In this document: positions 27,639 to 37,332 of the stretch, in pieces
Numbering within the stretch: position 1 is the stretch's first letter
Layout: each line of letters begins with the position of its first letter
Assembly (NCBI GenBank): GCA_020633295.1
Contig: JACKDW010000027.1
Span: 1 to 64,000 of the forward strand
DNA length: 64,000 nucleotides
Source of the DNA: Myxococcales bacterium
GTDB lineage: Bacteria; Myxococcota_A; Polyangia; Nannocystales; Nannocystaceae
Reading direction: 5' to 3'
The notes under the pieces: generated by a model
The model's input: only the letters and a program-made list of their open reading frames with translations
Told to the model about the DNA's origin: nothing
Databases searched by the model: none
Translations under genes and position numbers: made by a program

Positions 27639-30575
27639 CTAGTCTTCGGGCGCCGCCTCGCGCGCTGCGAGCCAGCGCTCCAGCGCCGCGAGCTCATCAT
27701 CGTAGCCCTCGGTCGCGCGCCAGACCTCGCGCGCGTCTCGGGCCAGCGCGAGCGCGCGCGCCCGCTCGTCGGGCGCGCCCTCCGACGCGTCCCACAGCGC
27801 GCGCGCGAGGACGAACTGACTCTCGGCGCGCCGCTCCTTCGCCTCACCGCCGCGCTCGCGAATCGTCAGCGCCCGCCGCACGAGCGGCAGCGCCTCACCC
27901 GGTCGCCCGCGGTCCAGCGCGACCTCGGCCAAGCCGGTCAGCGGGTAGGCGAGGCGCGGGTCGTCGGGGCCGTGGACCTTCTCCCAGATCGCCAGCGCAC
28001 GCCGGTACCGCGTCTCGGCCTCGTCCAGCTCGCCCATGGAGCGATACACGTTGCCGAGGTTGTGGGTGGAGGTGGCGACGTGCGTGTGCTCCGGGCCGTG
28101 GGCCTTCGTCAGGATCGCCAGCGCACGCTCGCCGATCGCCTTGGCCTCGGCGTACTCGCCCAGGGCGCGGTGCGCCGCCGCGAGGTTGTTGAGCGACGCC
28201 GCGACATCGGGATGCTCAGGCCCGTGGACCGCCTCCCAGATCGCGCCCGCGCGCTCGTACAGCGCCTTCGCCTCGACGTACGCGCCCGTCGAGCGGTGGA
28301 CCTCGGCGACGTTGTTGAGCGCACGGGCGACGTGCGGGTGATTCGGGCCGAGCGCGTTGACGAGGTTGTGGTGCGCGCGCTCGTACAGCGCGCGCGCCTC
28401 GTCGTAGTCGCCCGTCGAGCAGCGGATGATGGCGAGGTTGTTGAGCGAGAGCGCGACGTCGGGGTGATCAGGCCCGAGCGCCTTCTCCCAGATCGACTGC
28501 GCGCGGCGGAGCAGCGCCTCCGCCTCGTCGTTGGCGCCTCTGTCAATGTGCACGTTGGCGAGGTTGTTGAGCGAGTCCGCGACGAGCGGGTGTTCGGGGC
28601 CCAGCGCCTGCTCCCGGATCGTCAGCGCGCGCTCGTGCGACGCCATCGCCTCGGCGTACGCGCCCGTCGAGAGCTGCACCATCGCGAGGCTGTTGAGGAC
28701 ATCGGCGCGGCGCAGGCTCGCGTCCGCGTCCCCGAGCATCGCGAGCGCGACGTCGGCCTGGCGACCCCAGCGGTAGCCGCCCACATGATCCGCGCGCTTG
28801 TAGCCGACCGTGTAGATCAGCCTCACGGCGGCCTCGGCCGCGGTGCCCCAGGAGCCGACCTCCGCCGCCAAGAAGTACGCGTCCTCCAAGTCGACCTCGG
28901 CCTCCTCGTAGCTCCCTGTCTTCGACAGCGTCGTCCCCGTGCGCAGGCGCGCCGCCGCCACGAGCGGCGGCCAGTGCAGCCCCTCGGCTGCGGCGAGGGC
29001 CTCCCGCGCCCGCGCGAGCCCGCGCTCGTACTGACCCGCGGCCTCGAGCGCGCCCGCGCGCAGCAGCGTCTCGCTCGCCGCTCGCACGGCCGCGCGATCG
29101 CGCGGTGGACCTGGCAGAAGCGACAGGAGCCGCGGGTCCTGGCACGCCCACACCTCCTCGAGCTTCGCGGCCGCCGAGACCGCCCGCCGCGCCATCTTCT
29201 CGTCGGCGCGCGCCAGCTCGCTCGCGAGCGCCGCGAGCTCGAGCCCGCGCAGCTCGAGGCACCACGCCGCGCGGTCCAGCGTCTGCTCGTCCCAGCCCTT
29301 CGCCCGACGCACGCGCGCGTCGAGGCACACCTCCGTCCGCGCCTCTCGGATCGCGTCCGCCTGCGCGTCGAAGTAGGGCAGCACGCGCGCGACGGTCGTC
29401 GTCGCGAAGCTCACGCCGGTCGCCGCGAGCCCAGCGCGCACCCGCTCACGCGCCTCCGCGCTCCACACGGCGGCGCTCGCGTCCCCGTCCGCCTCGCACG
29501 CGGCGACCCGCGCCCGCGCGACGCGGCGCTCGAGGCCGAGCGCGGCGGCGACCAGCGCGAGCCCGGCGACCGCCCCCAGCGCCCAGCGACGCGCCCGCGC
29601 CCGCCCGCGCCCGCGGTCGAGCGCGGCGAGCAGCGCCCGCATCGACGCGAATCGATGATCTGGCTCAACAGACAGACCTCGAAGACACACCCCCCGCAGC
29701 CACCGCGGCACGCGACGCGCCTCGGCGCTCCGCGGCGAGCGCACCTCGCCGAGCAGCACGTTCGCCGCCAGCTCGTTCAGCGTGTCACCCGCGAACGGTC
29801 GCTCGCCGTACAGCGCCTCCCACAGCGTCACGCAGAACGAGAACACGTCCGAGCGCGCGTCGACCTCGTCGCCGCGGAGCTGCTCGGGGCTCATGTACGC
29901 CGGCGTGCCGAGCACCGCGCCCACGCGCGTCACCCGAAGGTCGCGCGGCGGGGGCTCCTCCAGCCCGCGCGGCGCCGCCTCGCGCGCGCCGCGTCCCGCC
30001 TCCTCGACGACCCGCGCCAGCCCCAGGTCCATCACGCGCGCCCGCCCGTCACGCCCGATCATCACGTTCTCGGGCTTGAAGTCGCGGTGCAGCACCTTCG
30101 CCTCGTGCGCGGCCACCAGCCCTCGCCCAGCCGCGCCCATGACCTCCAGCGCCTCGCGCCACGTCCGAGCCTTCTTCTTCAGCCATGTCCCGAGTGTCAC
30201 GCCGTCGACGAACTCCATCGCCAACCACACGCCGCCCGCGCGCTCGCCGACGTCGTAGATCGCCACGACGTTCGGGTGCGAGAGCTTCGCCAGCGCCTGC
30301 GCCTCACGCACGAGCCGCGCGCGCGCCTCGGCGCCGCTCGAGAAGCCCTCGTCGCGCGCGAGTTCGGGGCGCAGCAGCTTGAGCGCGACCTTGCGGTCGA
30401 GCTCCGGATCGTAGGCCGCGTAGACGACCCCCATCCCGCCGGCGCCCAGCTCACCCAAGACGACGAAGCGCCCCACGACGTCGGCGCGCCCGAGGCCGTC
30501 CGAGCCGCGCGCGCGCTGAGCCCCGCGCGCGCCGGCCACCGCCAAGGTGTCGTCTGTCACGAAGGTCTCGCTCAC
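27639..30575 (-). CDS. Ser/Thr protein kinase with transmembrane helix and TPR tail
   Basis: 978 aa from the GTG at 30575 (GGGAGA upstream). The Hanks-type kinase has the glycine loop LGAGGMGVVY, Lys66 in KVALKLL, catalytic D165 in HRDFKPEN and a DLG (183-185) instead of DFG. GTPAYMSPEQ is the activation and P+1 region. A single transmembrane helix (about 348-368) separates it from an external part that starts with a helical region and has about seven tetratricopeptide repeats of the 42-aa type (Y.EA...ERAL.I....G.EHP.VA.SLNNLA). This is the standard myxobacterial kinase-TPR architecture in which the repeats probably sense or bind a partner. It is a single gene. Confidence 0.93.
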   Translation of the reverse strand: MSETFVTDDTLAVAGARGAQRARGSDGLGRADVVGRFVVLGELGAGGMGVVYAAYDPELDRKVALKLLRPELARDEGFSSGAEARARLVREAQALAKLSHPNVVAIYDVGERAGGVWLAMEFVDGVTLGTWLKKKARTWREALEVMGAAGRGLVAAHEAKVLHRDFKPENVMIGRDGRARVMDLGLARVVEEAGRGAREAAPRGLEEPPPRDLRVTRVGAVLGTPAYMSPEQLRGDEVDARSDVFSFCVTLWEALYGERPFAGDTLNELAANVLLGEVRSPRSAEARRVPRWLRGVCLRGLSVEPDHRFASMRALLAALDRGRGRARARRWALGAVAGLALVAAALGLERRVARARVAACEADGDASAAVWSAEARERVRAGLAATGVSFATTTVARVLPYFDAQADAIREARTEVCLDARVRRAKGWDEQTLDRAAWCLELRGLELAALASELARADEKMARRAVSAAAKLEEVWACQDPRLLSLLPGPPRDRAAVRAASETLLRAGALEAAGQYERGLARAREALAAAEGLHWPPLVAAARLRTGTTLSKTGSYEEAEVDLEDAYFLAAEVGSWGTAAEAAVRLIYTVGYKRADHVGGYRWGRQADVALAMLGDADASLRRADVLNSLAMVQLSTGAYAEAMASHERALTIREQALGPEHPLVADSLNNLANVHIDRGANDEAEALLRRAQSIWEKALGPDHPDVALSLNNLAIIRCSTGDYDEARALYERAHHNLVNALGPNHPHVARALNNVAEVHRSTGAYVEAKALYERAGAIWEAVHGPEHPDVAASLNNLAAAHRALGEYAEAKAIGERALAILTKAHGPEHTHVATSTHNLGNVYRSMGELDEAETRYRRALAIWEKVHGPDDPRLAYPLTGLAEVALDRGRPGEALPLVRRALTIRERGGEAKERRAESQFVLARALWDASEGAPDERARALALARDAREVWRATEGYDDELAALERWLAAREAAPED

Positions 30576-30757
30576 CGCTGGTCTCCCTCGCCCGAGGATC
30601 GCCCGCGCCCGCGCAAGCGCGGAGCGTCGACGCGGGGCGCAGCCGATCCTGCCACGCGTCGTCACCCACGAGCGCGTCGTCCTCGAGGCGCCCGACGGTC
30701 GAAGTCGCGCTCATGACCCCCGCCGCGGTCACGACTCGGCTCGCGCGCGCGTCTGAT

Positions 30758-31117
30758 TCACCCCACTGGCGCCGCGATCGACCGCGTCGGCGGCGCTGGG
30801 GGTCGCTCGAGGGGCTGCTCGACCGCCCGCTCCAGCCGCGCGCTGATGATCAACGCCGCGAACAGCAGCACCGGCAGCGAGGACAGCACGAGGCCGGCGA
30901 TCGCCCGCCCGCGCCCCGGTCCACCGCGTCGGAGCGCGATGACGCCGAAGCTCAGCCCCACGACGCCGATCGCCGCGCCCGCGAGCAGCCCGAGCGCGAA
31001 GACGCCGAGCGCCATGAGGTCGCCGCCGCGGGCCTCGGACACGCCGATCGCGACGGTCACCCAGCTGCCGACGCCGAAGATCAGCGCCGCGTTTGCGAGC
31101 GCGCTCGAGCTGCTCAT
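30758..31117 (-). CDS. Small membrane protein
   Basis: 119 aa with three hydrophobic segments (ALIFGVGSWVTVAIGV, ALGVFALGLLAGAAIGVVGLSFGVIAL, AIAGLVLSSLPVLLFAALII). The GGPGRGRAIAGLVLS loop resembles DUF4190-like proteins. Function unknown. The next gene on the same strand is the Ser/Thr kinase, about 180 bp further on. Confidence 0.65.
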   Translation of the reverse strand: MSSSSALANAALIFGVGSWVTVAIGVSEARGGDLMALGVFALGLLAGAAIGVVGLSFGVIALRRGGPGRGRAIAGLVLSSLPVLLFAALIISARLERAVEQPLERPPAPPTRSIAAPVG

Positions 31118-31629
31118 CTCCGGACGCAGGATATCGTCAACGCGCGCGCGAGGCGACGATCGAGCGCGCGCGGATGTTCACCGTGCTCGCGTTGGCGGCC
31201 GAGCGCGTCGCGGCGGCTCCCGCGGCGCGCCGCGAAGCAGCGCTCGCGCCCTGAGCAAGAGCGCGCTACCAGCCGCCTCCGCGCTTCACCGCCGCGCCCG
31301 ATCGCGCGCGCGACTCACGGCGACGCGCGACGGGTCGCCGCCGTCCGCGAGCCAGCCTGGCTTCACGCGTCGGCTGCTCGCGAGCGCCTGCTGCGATCTC
31401 GTCGCCGGCGGCCGTCAGCCTCGGCCGCCGGCGAGTGGACGTGAACACCCCGGGGGATCGCCCGAGCGCTCGCGGCGCGTAGAGAGAAACATGTCTTTAA
31501 ATTACTTTTTCGTAACGCGCCCCTTCTCGCCACGCCGTCGCGTCGCGCTACACTCCCGTCGATCGGCGAGGCGGCGCACGGGTCACGCTCGAGCGCTCGC
31601 GGCCGTGCGGCTTCGAATAGGACGTCAGC
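31118..31629. other. Intergenic region upstream of the nitrogenase-like operon
   Basis: About 510 bp without a convincing gene. It includes the most AT-rich patch of the neighbourhood (31486-31513, ATGTCTTTAAATTACTTTTT) with an ACATGTCT sequence at 31489-31496. A -10-like TACACT at 31549-31554 lies 75 nt before the NifH-like start. This is the likely promoter region of the operon. Confidence 0.55.
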
Positions 31630-32691
31630 GTGCAGCGCCTCGTGATCTTTGGAAAGGGCGGGATCGGCAAGTCAACCCTCGCGACCGGCTTGAGCGCGAG
31701 CCTCGCCGCGGCCGGGCACCGCGTGCTGCACGTCGGCTGCGACCCGAAGCACGACTCGACGGCGGCGCTGCTCGGCGGCCGCATGATCGAGCCCGTGATC
31801 GACCGGATCGAGCGCGTGAAGGGCGTGACCGCCGAGGACATCGTCACGCGCTCGCACCTCGGGGTCGACTGCGTGGAGGCGGGCGGACCGGGCGCGGGCG
31901 TCGGCTGCGGCGGCCGCGGGATCACGCGGATGCTCGAGATCTTCCGCGAGGCGCAGCTGCTGCCCGGCGGCTACGACGTCACGCTCTACGACGTGCTCGG
32001 CGACGTGGTGTGCGGCGGCTTCGCGGCCCCGCTGCGCAAGGGCGTCGGCGAGAAGGTGATCATCGTCGCCTCCGAGGAGCTGATGGCGCTCTACGCCGCG
32101 AACAACATCGCCAAGGCGGTGGTGCACTACGCGACCAACGAGATCGCGCTCGCGGGGATCGTCTTCAACCTCAAGCACAACGAGACCGACCGCGCGCCGC
32201 TGCGGCGCTTCGCGTCGCTCATCAACGCGCGGGTGCTGGGCTACGTGCCCCGCGACCCGCTGGTGCGCGAGGCGGAGTATCGCCGCAAGACGGTGGTCGA
32301 GCACGCGCCGGCCTCGAGCATCGCGCGTCGCTTCGCCGAGCTCGCGCGGCACATCCTCGAGCTCGACGTGCGCGGGCAGCCGCTGCCGACCCCGCTCTCG
32401 GAGCAAGAATTCTACGAGCTCGCGCGCCAGCGGTTCGCGCGCGCCGACGAGCGCGCCCCCGCGCCCACGCCCGCGCCCGCGTCGGACGACGCGACGGTGG
32501 ACGCCACGCGGCTGCTCGCGCGCGTGCACGCGCGCGCCGAGGCCCGCCGCTCCTCGTACCTCGAGGAGCTGTCCGCTGGGACACGCGCCGTCCGTCTCGG
32601 CCTCGTGACGGCCGAGGAGGCGGCGCGACGGCTGCGGGCGGGCTACCCGACCGAGGCCCGCGCGCTGCGGGCGGAGGAGCTGCTCGCGTGA
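31630..32691 (+). CDS. NifH-like nitrogenase-family ATP-dependent reductase
   Basis: 353 aa, GTG start. All functional parts of the NifH/BchL/CfbC iron protein are present: P-loop GKGGIGKST (8-16), switch region VGCDPKHDST, Cys93 in GVGCGGRG and Cys128 in YDVLGDVVCGGFA (the two [4Fe-4S] ligands per subunit), and AANNIAKA. The first 260 residues cover a whole iron protein. The extra 95 residues form an Ala/Arg-rich tail that is not in NifH. The protein should hydrolyse ATP and pass electrons to a D/K-type partner. It overlaps the D-like gene as GTGA. Neither nitrogen-fixation nor chlorophyll genes are near, so the substrate is unknown. Confidence 0.93.
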   Translation: MQRLVIFGKGGIGKSTLATGLSASLAAAGHRVLHVGCDPKHDSTAALLGGRMIEPVIDRIERVKGVTAEDIVTRSHLGVDCVEAGGPGAGVGCGGRGITRMLEIFREAQLLPGGYDVTLYDVLGDVVCGGFAAPLRKGVGEKVIIVASEELMALYAANNIAKAVVHYATNEIALAGIVFNLKHNETDRAPLRRFASLINARVLGYVPRDPLVREAEYRRKTVVEHAPASSIARRFAELARHILELDVRGQPLPTPLSEQEFYELARQRFARADERAPAPTPAPASDDATVDATRLLARVHARAEARRSSYLEELSAGTRAVRLGLVTAEEAARRLRAGYPTEARALRAEELLA

Positions 32692-33575
32692 CCGCGCTGT
32701 TCCCTGAGCTCGACGGTGTGTTCCCCGCGCCCGCCGAGGACCGGCCCCCGTCGACCGCGGCGGGCGACGCGACCCAGCACTCGCCGTCGTCCCCGATCCG
32801 CGCGGGCGTCCGCGCGCTGCGGAACTTCGCCCGCGCGCTCGGCCTCGAGGACACGCTGCTCGAGGTCACGCTGCTCCCGGGCCCGCGGCTGAGCTTCGTC
32901 GTCGCGTCCGAGGACGGCCAGCGCGAGCTCTTCAGCGTCGTGCCGCCGGAGGATCACGCGTGGCTGCGCGCGCCGGGCTTCGGGATCCAGCACCGCGGCG
33001 AGTCCCTCTCGCGCCCGCTCGCGACGCGGCTGCGCCGCTTCGTCGCGCGCTACCGCGGCGCCACGCTCGCGCAGCTCGCCAGCCGCGTCCTCCCCGACGC
33101 CGAGGATCAGCACGCGCTGGCCTGGGACAACCCGAAGAGCCTGTTCTACAGCTACGCGAGCGCGAAGGCCTGGCGCACCTTCTTCGAGGACCAGGAGCTG
33201 TACCGCGGCGTCTGCGAGCGCTTCGCGGGCAACGTGGTCTACGTCTCGCACGAGGAGCTCGAGTGCAACTTCAACGCGGTGCGCGCGAGCAGCTCGGCGC
33301 TGTCGTTCTTCAACACGGTCGAGGTCCGGCGTGAGCGCGCCAGCGCGAGCGAGCTCCGCTTCCTGAGCACGGACCTCCAGGACCTCGACGTCATCAAGGG
33401 CGGCGACGCGAAGCTCGACCAGGCGCTCGAGAGCGTCGCGGCGCTCGAGCGCAAGCCGAGCATGGTGCTGGTCGCGGCGACGTGCGTGCCGCTGGTCACC
33501 GGCGACGACATCGAGGCCTCGGCCGCGCGCGCCCGCGCGAAGCTGCAGCTGCCTGTTGTCTACGTCGGCAAGTAG
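32688..33575 (+). CDS. NifD-like nitrogenase component 1, N-terminal half
   Basis: 295 aa, GTG start overlapping the H-like stop. Residues 170-295 match the N-terminal part of NifD/BchN-type proteins: LSTDLQDLDVIKGGDAKL and ATCVPLVTGDDIEA correspond to the NifD segments before and around the cluster ligand Cys154. Cys176, Cys193 and Cys266 are candidate ligands of a bridging cluster. The first 165 residues are an unfamiliar extension. The protein ends abruptly at LPVVYVGK, in the middle of a nitrogenase domain. The missing C-terminal half lies at 52942-53796. The stop codon is formed by DNA just after the shared TCGGCAA at 33565-33571. Confidence 0.85.
   Translation: MTALFPELDGVFPAPAEDRPPSTAAGDATQHSPSSPIRAGVRALRNFARALGLEDTLLEVTLLPGPRLSFVVASEDGQRELFSVVPPEDHAWLRAPGFGIQHRGESLSRPLATRLRRFVARYRGATLAQLASRVLPDAEDQHALAWDNPKSLFYSYASAKAWRTFFEDQELYRGVCERFAGNVVYVSHEELECNFNAVRASSSALSFFNTVEVRRERASASELRFLSTDLQDLDVIKGGDAKLDQALESVAALERKPSMVLVAATCVPLVTGDDIEASAARARAKLQLPVVYVGK
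33565..33571 (+). repeat. Left copy of 7-bp direct repeat at the nifD-like breakpoint
   Basis: TCGGCAA. The same 7 bp in the same orientation occur at 52901-52907, just inside the open frame of the C-terminal half. Recombination between them would give GTC GGC AAC GAG, in frame. Confidence 0.6.
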
Positions 33576-33639
33576 GACCACACGCGCGGAAGCGGGCGGC
33601 GGACAGGAGAGCGACCTGCCCGCGGCGCCAGCTCATCCG

Positions 33640-34935
33640 CTACGGCTGCACGCAGAGCAGAAAGTCGTCGAAGCGCGAGATGTCAGGGTCGCCGCCGCCG
33701 CCCGAGTAACCCCAGGCGCGGATCCAGGTGAGCGACTTGCCGGGGTCGAGCTCCGCGGTGATGTCGAACTTCAGCCAATCTTGCCACGCCGGCCAGATCT
33801 TCGTCTCCTGGGTGTTGTCCGAGTAGCCGAACCACGTGACGGTGAACACGTTCTCGCCGTGCCACTCCCAGTAGGAGGCCTCGATGATGTCGCTCACCGG
33901 CACCGGCGCGAAGCTCTGCTGGACGTAGTAATTGCCGTTCGTCTCCGCCGCCCACTGACCGGTGTGCGGGTTGGTCATGACCACGTCGGTCGCCGCGTTG
34001 TTGCTCGTGAAGGGCGTGAACACCCCGTCCTCGAAGCCGTGATTCTGGAGGATGTTGATCAGGCCGTCGGGGCAGCCGTCATCGACGTTGAAGAGGCACA
34101 TGTTGCTGCACTCATCGTCGTCGACGTCGTTGCCGTCGTCGCACTCCTCGACGCCCTCCTGGACGAAGCCGTCGCCGCAGGCGGCGTCGAGGCACATCGT
34201 CGTGCACGCGGCCGTGTCGGCGTTCGCGTCGCCCTCGTCGCACTCCTCGACGCCCTCCTGGATTACGCCGTCGCCGCAGCTCGCCGCGACGCAGTCGCTC
34301 AGGCACTCGTCGGTGTCCACGTCGTTGCCGTCGTCGCACTCCTCGACGCCGTCCTGGACGAAGCCGTCGCCGCAGCTCGCGATCGCGCAGGTGCTGGGGC
34401 ACTCGTCGGTGTCCACGTCGTTGCCGTCGTCGCACGCCTCGTCCGGGCCGAGCAGGCCGTCGCCGCAGACGTTCAGCGTGCAGTCGCTCTTGCACGCCGC
34501 CATGTCGCCGTTGTTCTCGCCGTCGTCGCACTCCTCGGCGCCCTCGACCACGCCGTCGCCGCAGACCGCGTCCGACGGCGACGCGCACACGCCGTCCTCA
34601 CAGATCAGGTCGTCGTCACAGACGTCGCCCGGCAGACACGGGCAGCCCTCACTGCCCTCGGGGCAGACCGAGGTCGTCGCGGACTCCGTGGTCGAGGTCG
34701 CGTCGGTCATCGCGCCGGTCGTCGTGAGGCCGGTGGTGCTCTCCGACTCGCCGCCGCTCGGCCCCGCGCTGGTCTCGTCGGTCGTCGTCGTGTCGGCGAC
34801 GCCCGTCGTGGCGCCGTCGGTGGTGCTCGTCGAGGCGTCGTTGTCCGTCGTCCCCGTGGCGACGGCGTCGTCGCCGCAGCCGATCGCGAGGACGAGGGGG
34901 AGCGCCGCGCTGGCGAGCAGCAGCCGCGAATTCAT
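33640..34935 (-). CDS. Surface lipoprotein with myxobacterial Cys-rich repeats
   Basis: 431 aa from the ATG at 34935, 8 nt after a CCTATC -10-like box. The lipobox is VLAIGC. About 75 residues of Thr/Ser linker are followed by five CGDG...CDDGNDVDTDEC...C units (DUF4215-type, about 38 aa each). A C-terminal domain of about 150 aa is rich in Trp and Tyr (GFEDGVFTPFTSNN..., SYWEWHGENVFTVTW) and looks like a beta-sandwich carbohydrate-binding module. Likely an adhesin or a binding protein on the cell surface. It is the first gene of the inserted segment. Confidence 0.85.
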   Translation of the reverse strand: MNSRLLLASAALPLVLAIGCGDDAVATGTTDNDASTSTTDGATTGVADTTTTDETSAGPSGGESESTTGLTTTGAMTDATSTTESATTSVCPEGSEGCPCLPGDVCDDDLICEDGVCASPSDAVCGDGVVEGAEECDDGENNGDMAACKSDCTLNVCGDGLLGPDEACDDGNDVDTDECPSTCAIASCGDGFVQDGVEECDDGNDVDTDECLSDCVAASCGDGVIQEGVEECDEGDANADTAACTTMCLDAACGDGFVQEGVEECDDGNDVDDDECSNMCLFNVDDGCPDGLINILQNHGFEDGVFTPFTSNNAATDVVMTNPHTGQWAAETNGNYYVQQSFAPVPVSDIIEASYWEWHGENVFTVTWFGYSDNTQETKIWPAWQDWLKFDITAELDPGKSLTWIRAWGYSGGGGDPDISRFDDFLLCVQP

Positions 34936-35231
34936 ACATGGCCGATAGGACATAATCACATGGTACTGGAGCGGGCCGCCGCGAGGGGCCGGGCCCGCGC
35001 GGGCGGGCGCTCGGCTCGCGGCCTCGCGCGGGCCGAGCGCCGCGCAGGGACATCGCCTCCGCTCGCCACCGGGGGTCAACGTCGAGCGCGCCGGCCATCG
35101 AGGGCGTGGGTCGGCGCGTCTCCTTCGGTCGAGTCGCGGCGCGCCGGCCTCCGCGCTCGTGGCGACGGCCGGGCGGCCGCGACTCGAGCGCTGGACCCAA
35201 CGCCCTCTCCTGCAGGGGCGGTCGCGGCGCG

Positions 35232-37241
35232 CTACGACTCCAGACCCTCGAGACAGCTGGTCGCACGCGCACGAGCAGCGCGTCGCGATCCGCTGGAGCG
35301 CCCGTCGTCCACGCGCGCGCGAGCGCGACCGCCTCCGTCGCGGCTCGGCGCGCGTCCTTCACCCGATGGCGTTGACGGCGGAGCTCGGCGAGCAGGATGA
35401 GCGCGTCCACGAGCTCGCTCACGTGCTTCGTTGAGTCTCGGGACCGGCGGCGTCGGAGGATGTCCGCGGCGTCCTCGACGAGCCCGATCGCGGTCCCGAG
35501 GCGCCCCGCCGCCGCGCGACTGCGGGCGACGACCACGTAGAGCAGCGCGACCTCGAGCTCGACCGAGCGCAGTCGATGGTAGACGGTGACCGCCTCCTCC
35601 ATGGCGCTCAGCGCCTCCACCTCGCGCCCGCAGGGCGCGCTCGCACGCGCCGACGAGGGCGTGGGCCCGCGCGAGCGAGCGCTCCTCGCCCTCGCTGCGC
35701 CGGTCCCCGCGCGCCACGAGCAGCGCGCGCGCCTCCTCCGCGCATGCGCGCGCGTCGTCCCAGCGCTCGAGCGTGAGCAGCACCTTCGCGTGGTCGATCA
35801 GCGGCCGAACCGGTGAGCTCGTGTTCGCGACCCGTCGCCCGTCGACGAGGATCACGTCCGGTCGCGTCAGCTCGACGCGCTCCGCGAGCAGCGGCTCGAG
35901 CGCGTCGCTCTCGCCGCCGGCGCGGAGCACCTCGGCGAGCTCGTCGAGCGCCGCGCTGTACTCCCGGTAGATCGCGTCCGGGACGCGGCGCCGGAGCTCG
36001 CGCAGCCCGGCGTAGCGTTGACGCAGCAGCGGGTCGCGCTCGACCTCGTCGGCGTAGCGGAGGCGCTGCTCCCAGGCGTAGGCGTAGCTCTCGGCGTAGC
36101 GCTCGGGCTTCGCGTCGACCTGCGTCTGGCACTCGCGGAGCTGCTCGCGAAGCACGGCCGCCCGCTCGTCCGCGCGCGCCGACTCGGACAGCGCCTCGAC
36201 GAGCCGGTAGCGGGCGACCATCAGCCCGTGCCAGTGCTCGTCGGGATCCGCGGCGACGAGCACGCGGAAGGCGACCACGACGTCGCGGATGAACTCGAGC
36301 TCCGCGTCACCCGCTTCGAGGAGCTCGAGCGCGCTGCCCAGGCTCGCCGCGAGCGCGGGCCCGTAGCGCGCCGGCGCGCTGGGGTACAGCTGGCGCTGAA
36401 CCGCGATCAGCTCGCGCAAGGGGGCGCGCAGCGCCGTCTGCTCGTTCGCCTCGTGGAGGCGCGCGCACAGCTCGACGAGCGCGGCGGCGAGCGCGAGCTG
36501 TCGACTCGCGCCCTGGGTCGGCGTCGCGCGCACGCGCGTGACGGCCTCGCGCGCGCGGAGGATCGAGTCGTCGCCGGCGCGCGCGCGCGCGGACGTCCTC
36601 GAGCGTGCGCCGCGAGTCGTCACCGGCGCGCGCGAGCTCGAGCTCGTAGCGCAAGAGCGGGCGGACGCGGAGCGAGGCGGTCATTCGCTCGAGCGCGTCC
36701 GTCGCGAGCTCGATCACGCGCGCGTGCTCGCCGAGCCGCCTGTGCAGGTCGGCGAGGATGACGAGCTCGCTGCCGCCGCGCTCCGCGAACTCCAGCCCCT
36801 TGTCCTGCGCCCGCCGAAACATCTCGAGCGCGCGCCTCTACGGCCGCGCTCGCTGAGCGCTCGATCTCCGACGTCATCCGCGACCCAGGCCGAGCGCAGC
36901 GCGCTCCAGCCGGCGTCCCCGAACGCCGCGCCGCGCTCCTCGACGAGGGAGCAGAGCAGGAAGGCCCGGTACAGCCCGGGGAGCTCCGCTCGCAGCAGGC
37001 GCTGATACGCGACGGACTCGACGATCGCCCTCGCGTCGTCGGGCCCGTCGTAGATGAAGCGACCGGCGTAGCCGCACGTCTCGCACTGCGAGACCTCGTC
37101 GCCGACGGAGTCGCGCGCGGCCCCGGGCGGGCGCGTGTCGAGCTCGCGCGCGCCCGCGGTCGTCCTCGAGACGAAGCCGAAGGTCTGCCACCTCGCGCCG
37201 CACGCGTGGCAGCGAACCCAGGTCATCTCGATGGTCGACAT
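35232..37241 (-). pseudogene. Zinc-ribbon (DUF2225-like) TPR protein broken by several frameshifts
   Basis: Starting at the ATG at 37241 the reading frame encodes a zinc ribbon (VRCHACGARWQ, then SQCETCGYAGRF) with the spacing of DUF2225 proteins and a YQRLLRAELPGLYRAFLLC helix. The coding trace then jumps frame near 36840 (to FRRAQDKGLEFAERGGSE), near 36565 within a GC run (to SILRAREAVTRVRA) and near 35635 (to ALSAMEEAVTVYHRL). Together these make a roughly 600-aa helical-repeat protein. The 3' end is uncertain because the last frame is open beyond 35232, where another frame stops. Either multiple sequencing indels or a real pseudogene. Confidence 0.7.
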
Positions 37242-37249
37242 CGATCGGC

Positions 37250-37255
37250 AGTGTA
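37250..37255 (-). promoter_or_regulatory. -10-like TACACT for the zinc-ribbon TPR gene
   Basis: On the minus strand TACACT ends 8 nt before the ATG at 37241, consistent with a leaderless transcript. Confidence 0.45.
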
Positions 37256-37320
37256 TCGGGCTGGACCCCGCGCCGCGCCGCGATCGGGCGCTTGATATGG
37301 CGCGCTCCGAGGCCGCGAGC

Positions 37321-37326
37321 TACCCT
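37321..37326 (+). promoter_or_regulatory. -10-like TACCCT before zinc-binding protein gene
   Basis: TACCCT in GCTACCCT ends 6 nt before the ATG at 37333, as at several other starts in this window. Confidence 0.45.
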
Positions 37327-37332
37327 CCGGCG

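Noticed and set aside
26289..30716. A 1475-codon plus-strand open frame opposite the Ser/Thr kinase
   Set aside because: Antisense of the kinase and lipoprotein genes; Arg/Ala-rich with no domain. Such frames are expected in very GC-rich DNA.
31630..32691. Consideration as bchL or true nifH
   Set aside because: There are no other chlorophyll or nitrogen-fixation genes nearby, and the C-terminal tail and unusual D/K partners do not fit either; left as NifH-like.
33556..35400. 614-codon plus-strand frame starting at the end of the NifD-like N-terminal half, considered as its continuation
   Set aside because: Its translation has no nitrogenase similarity and is antisense to the Cys-rich lipoprotein.
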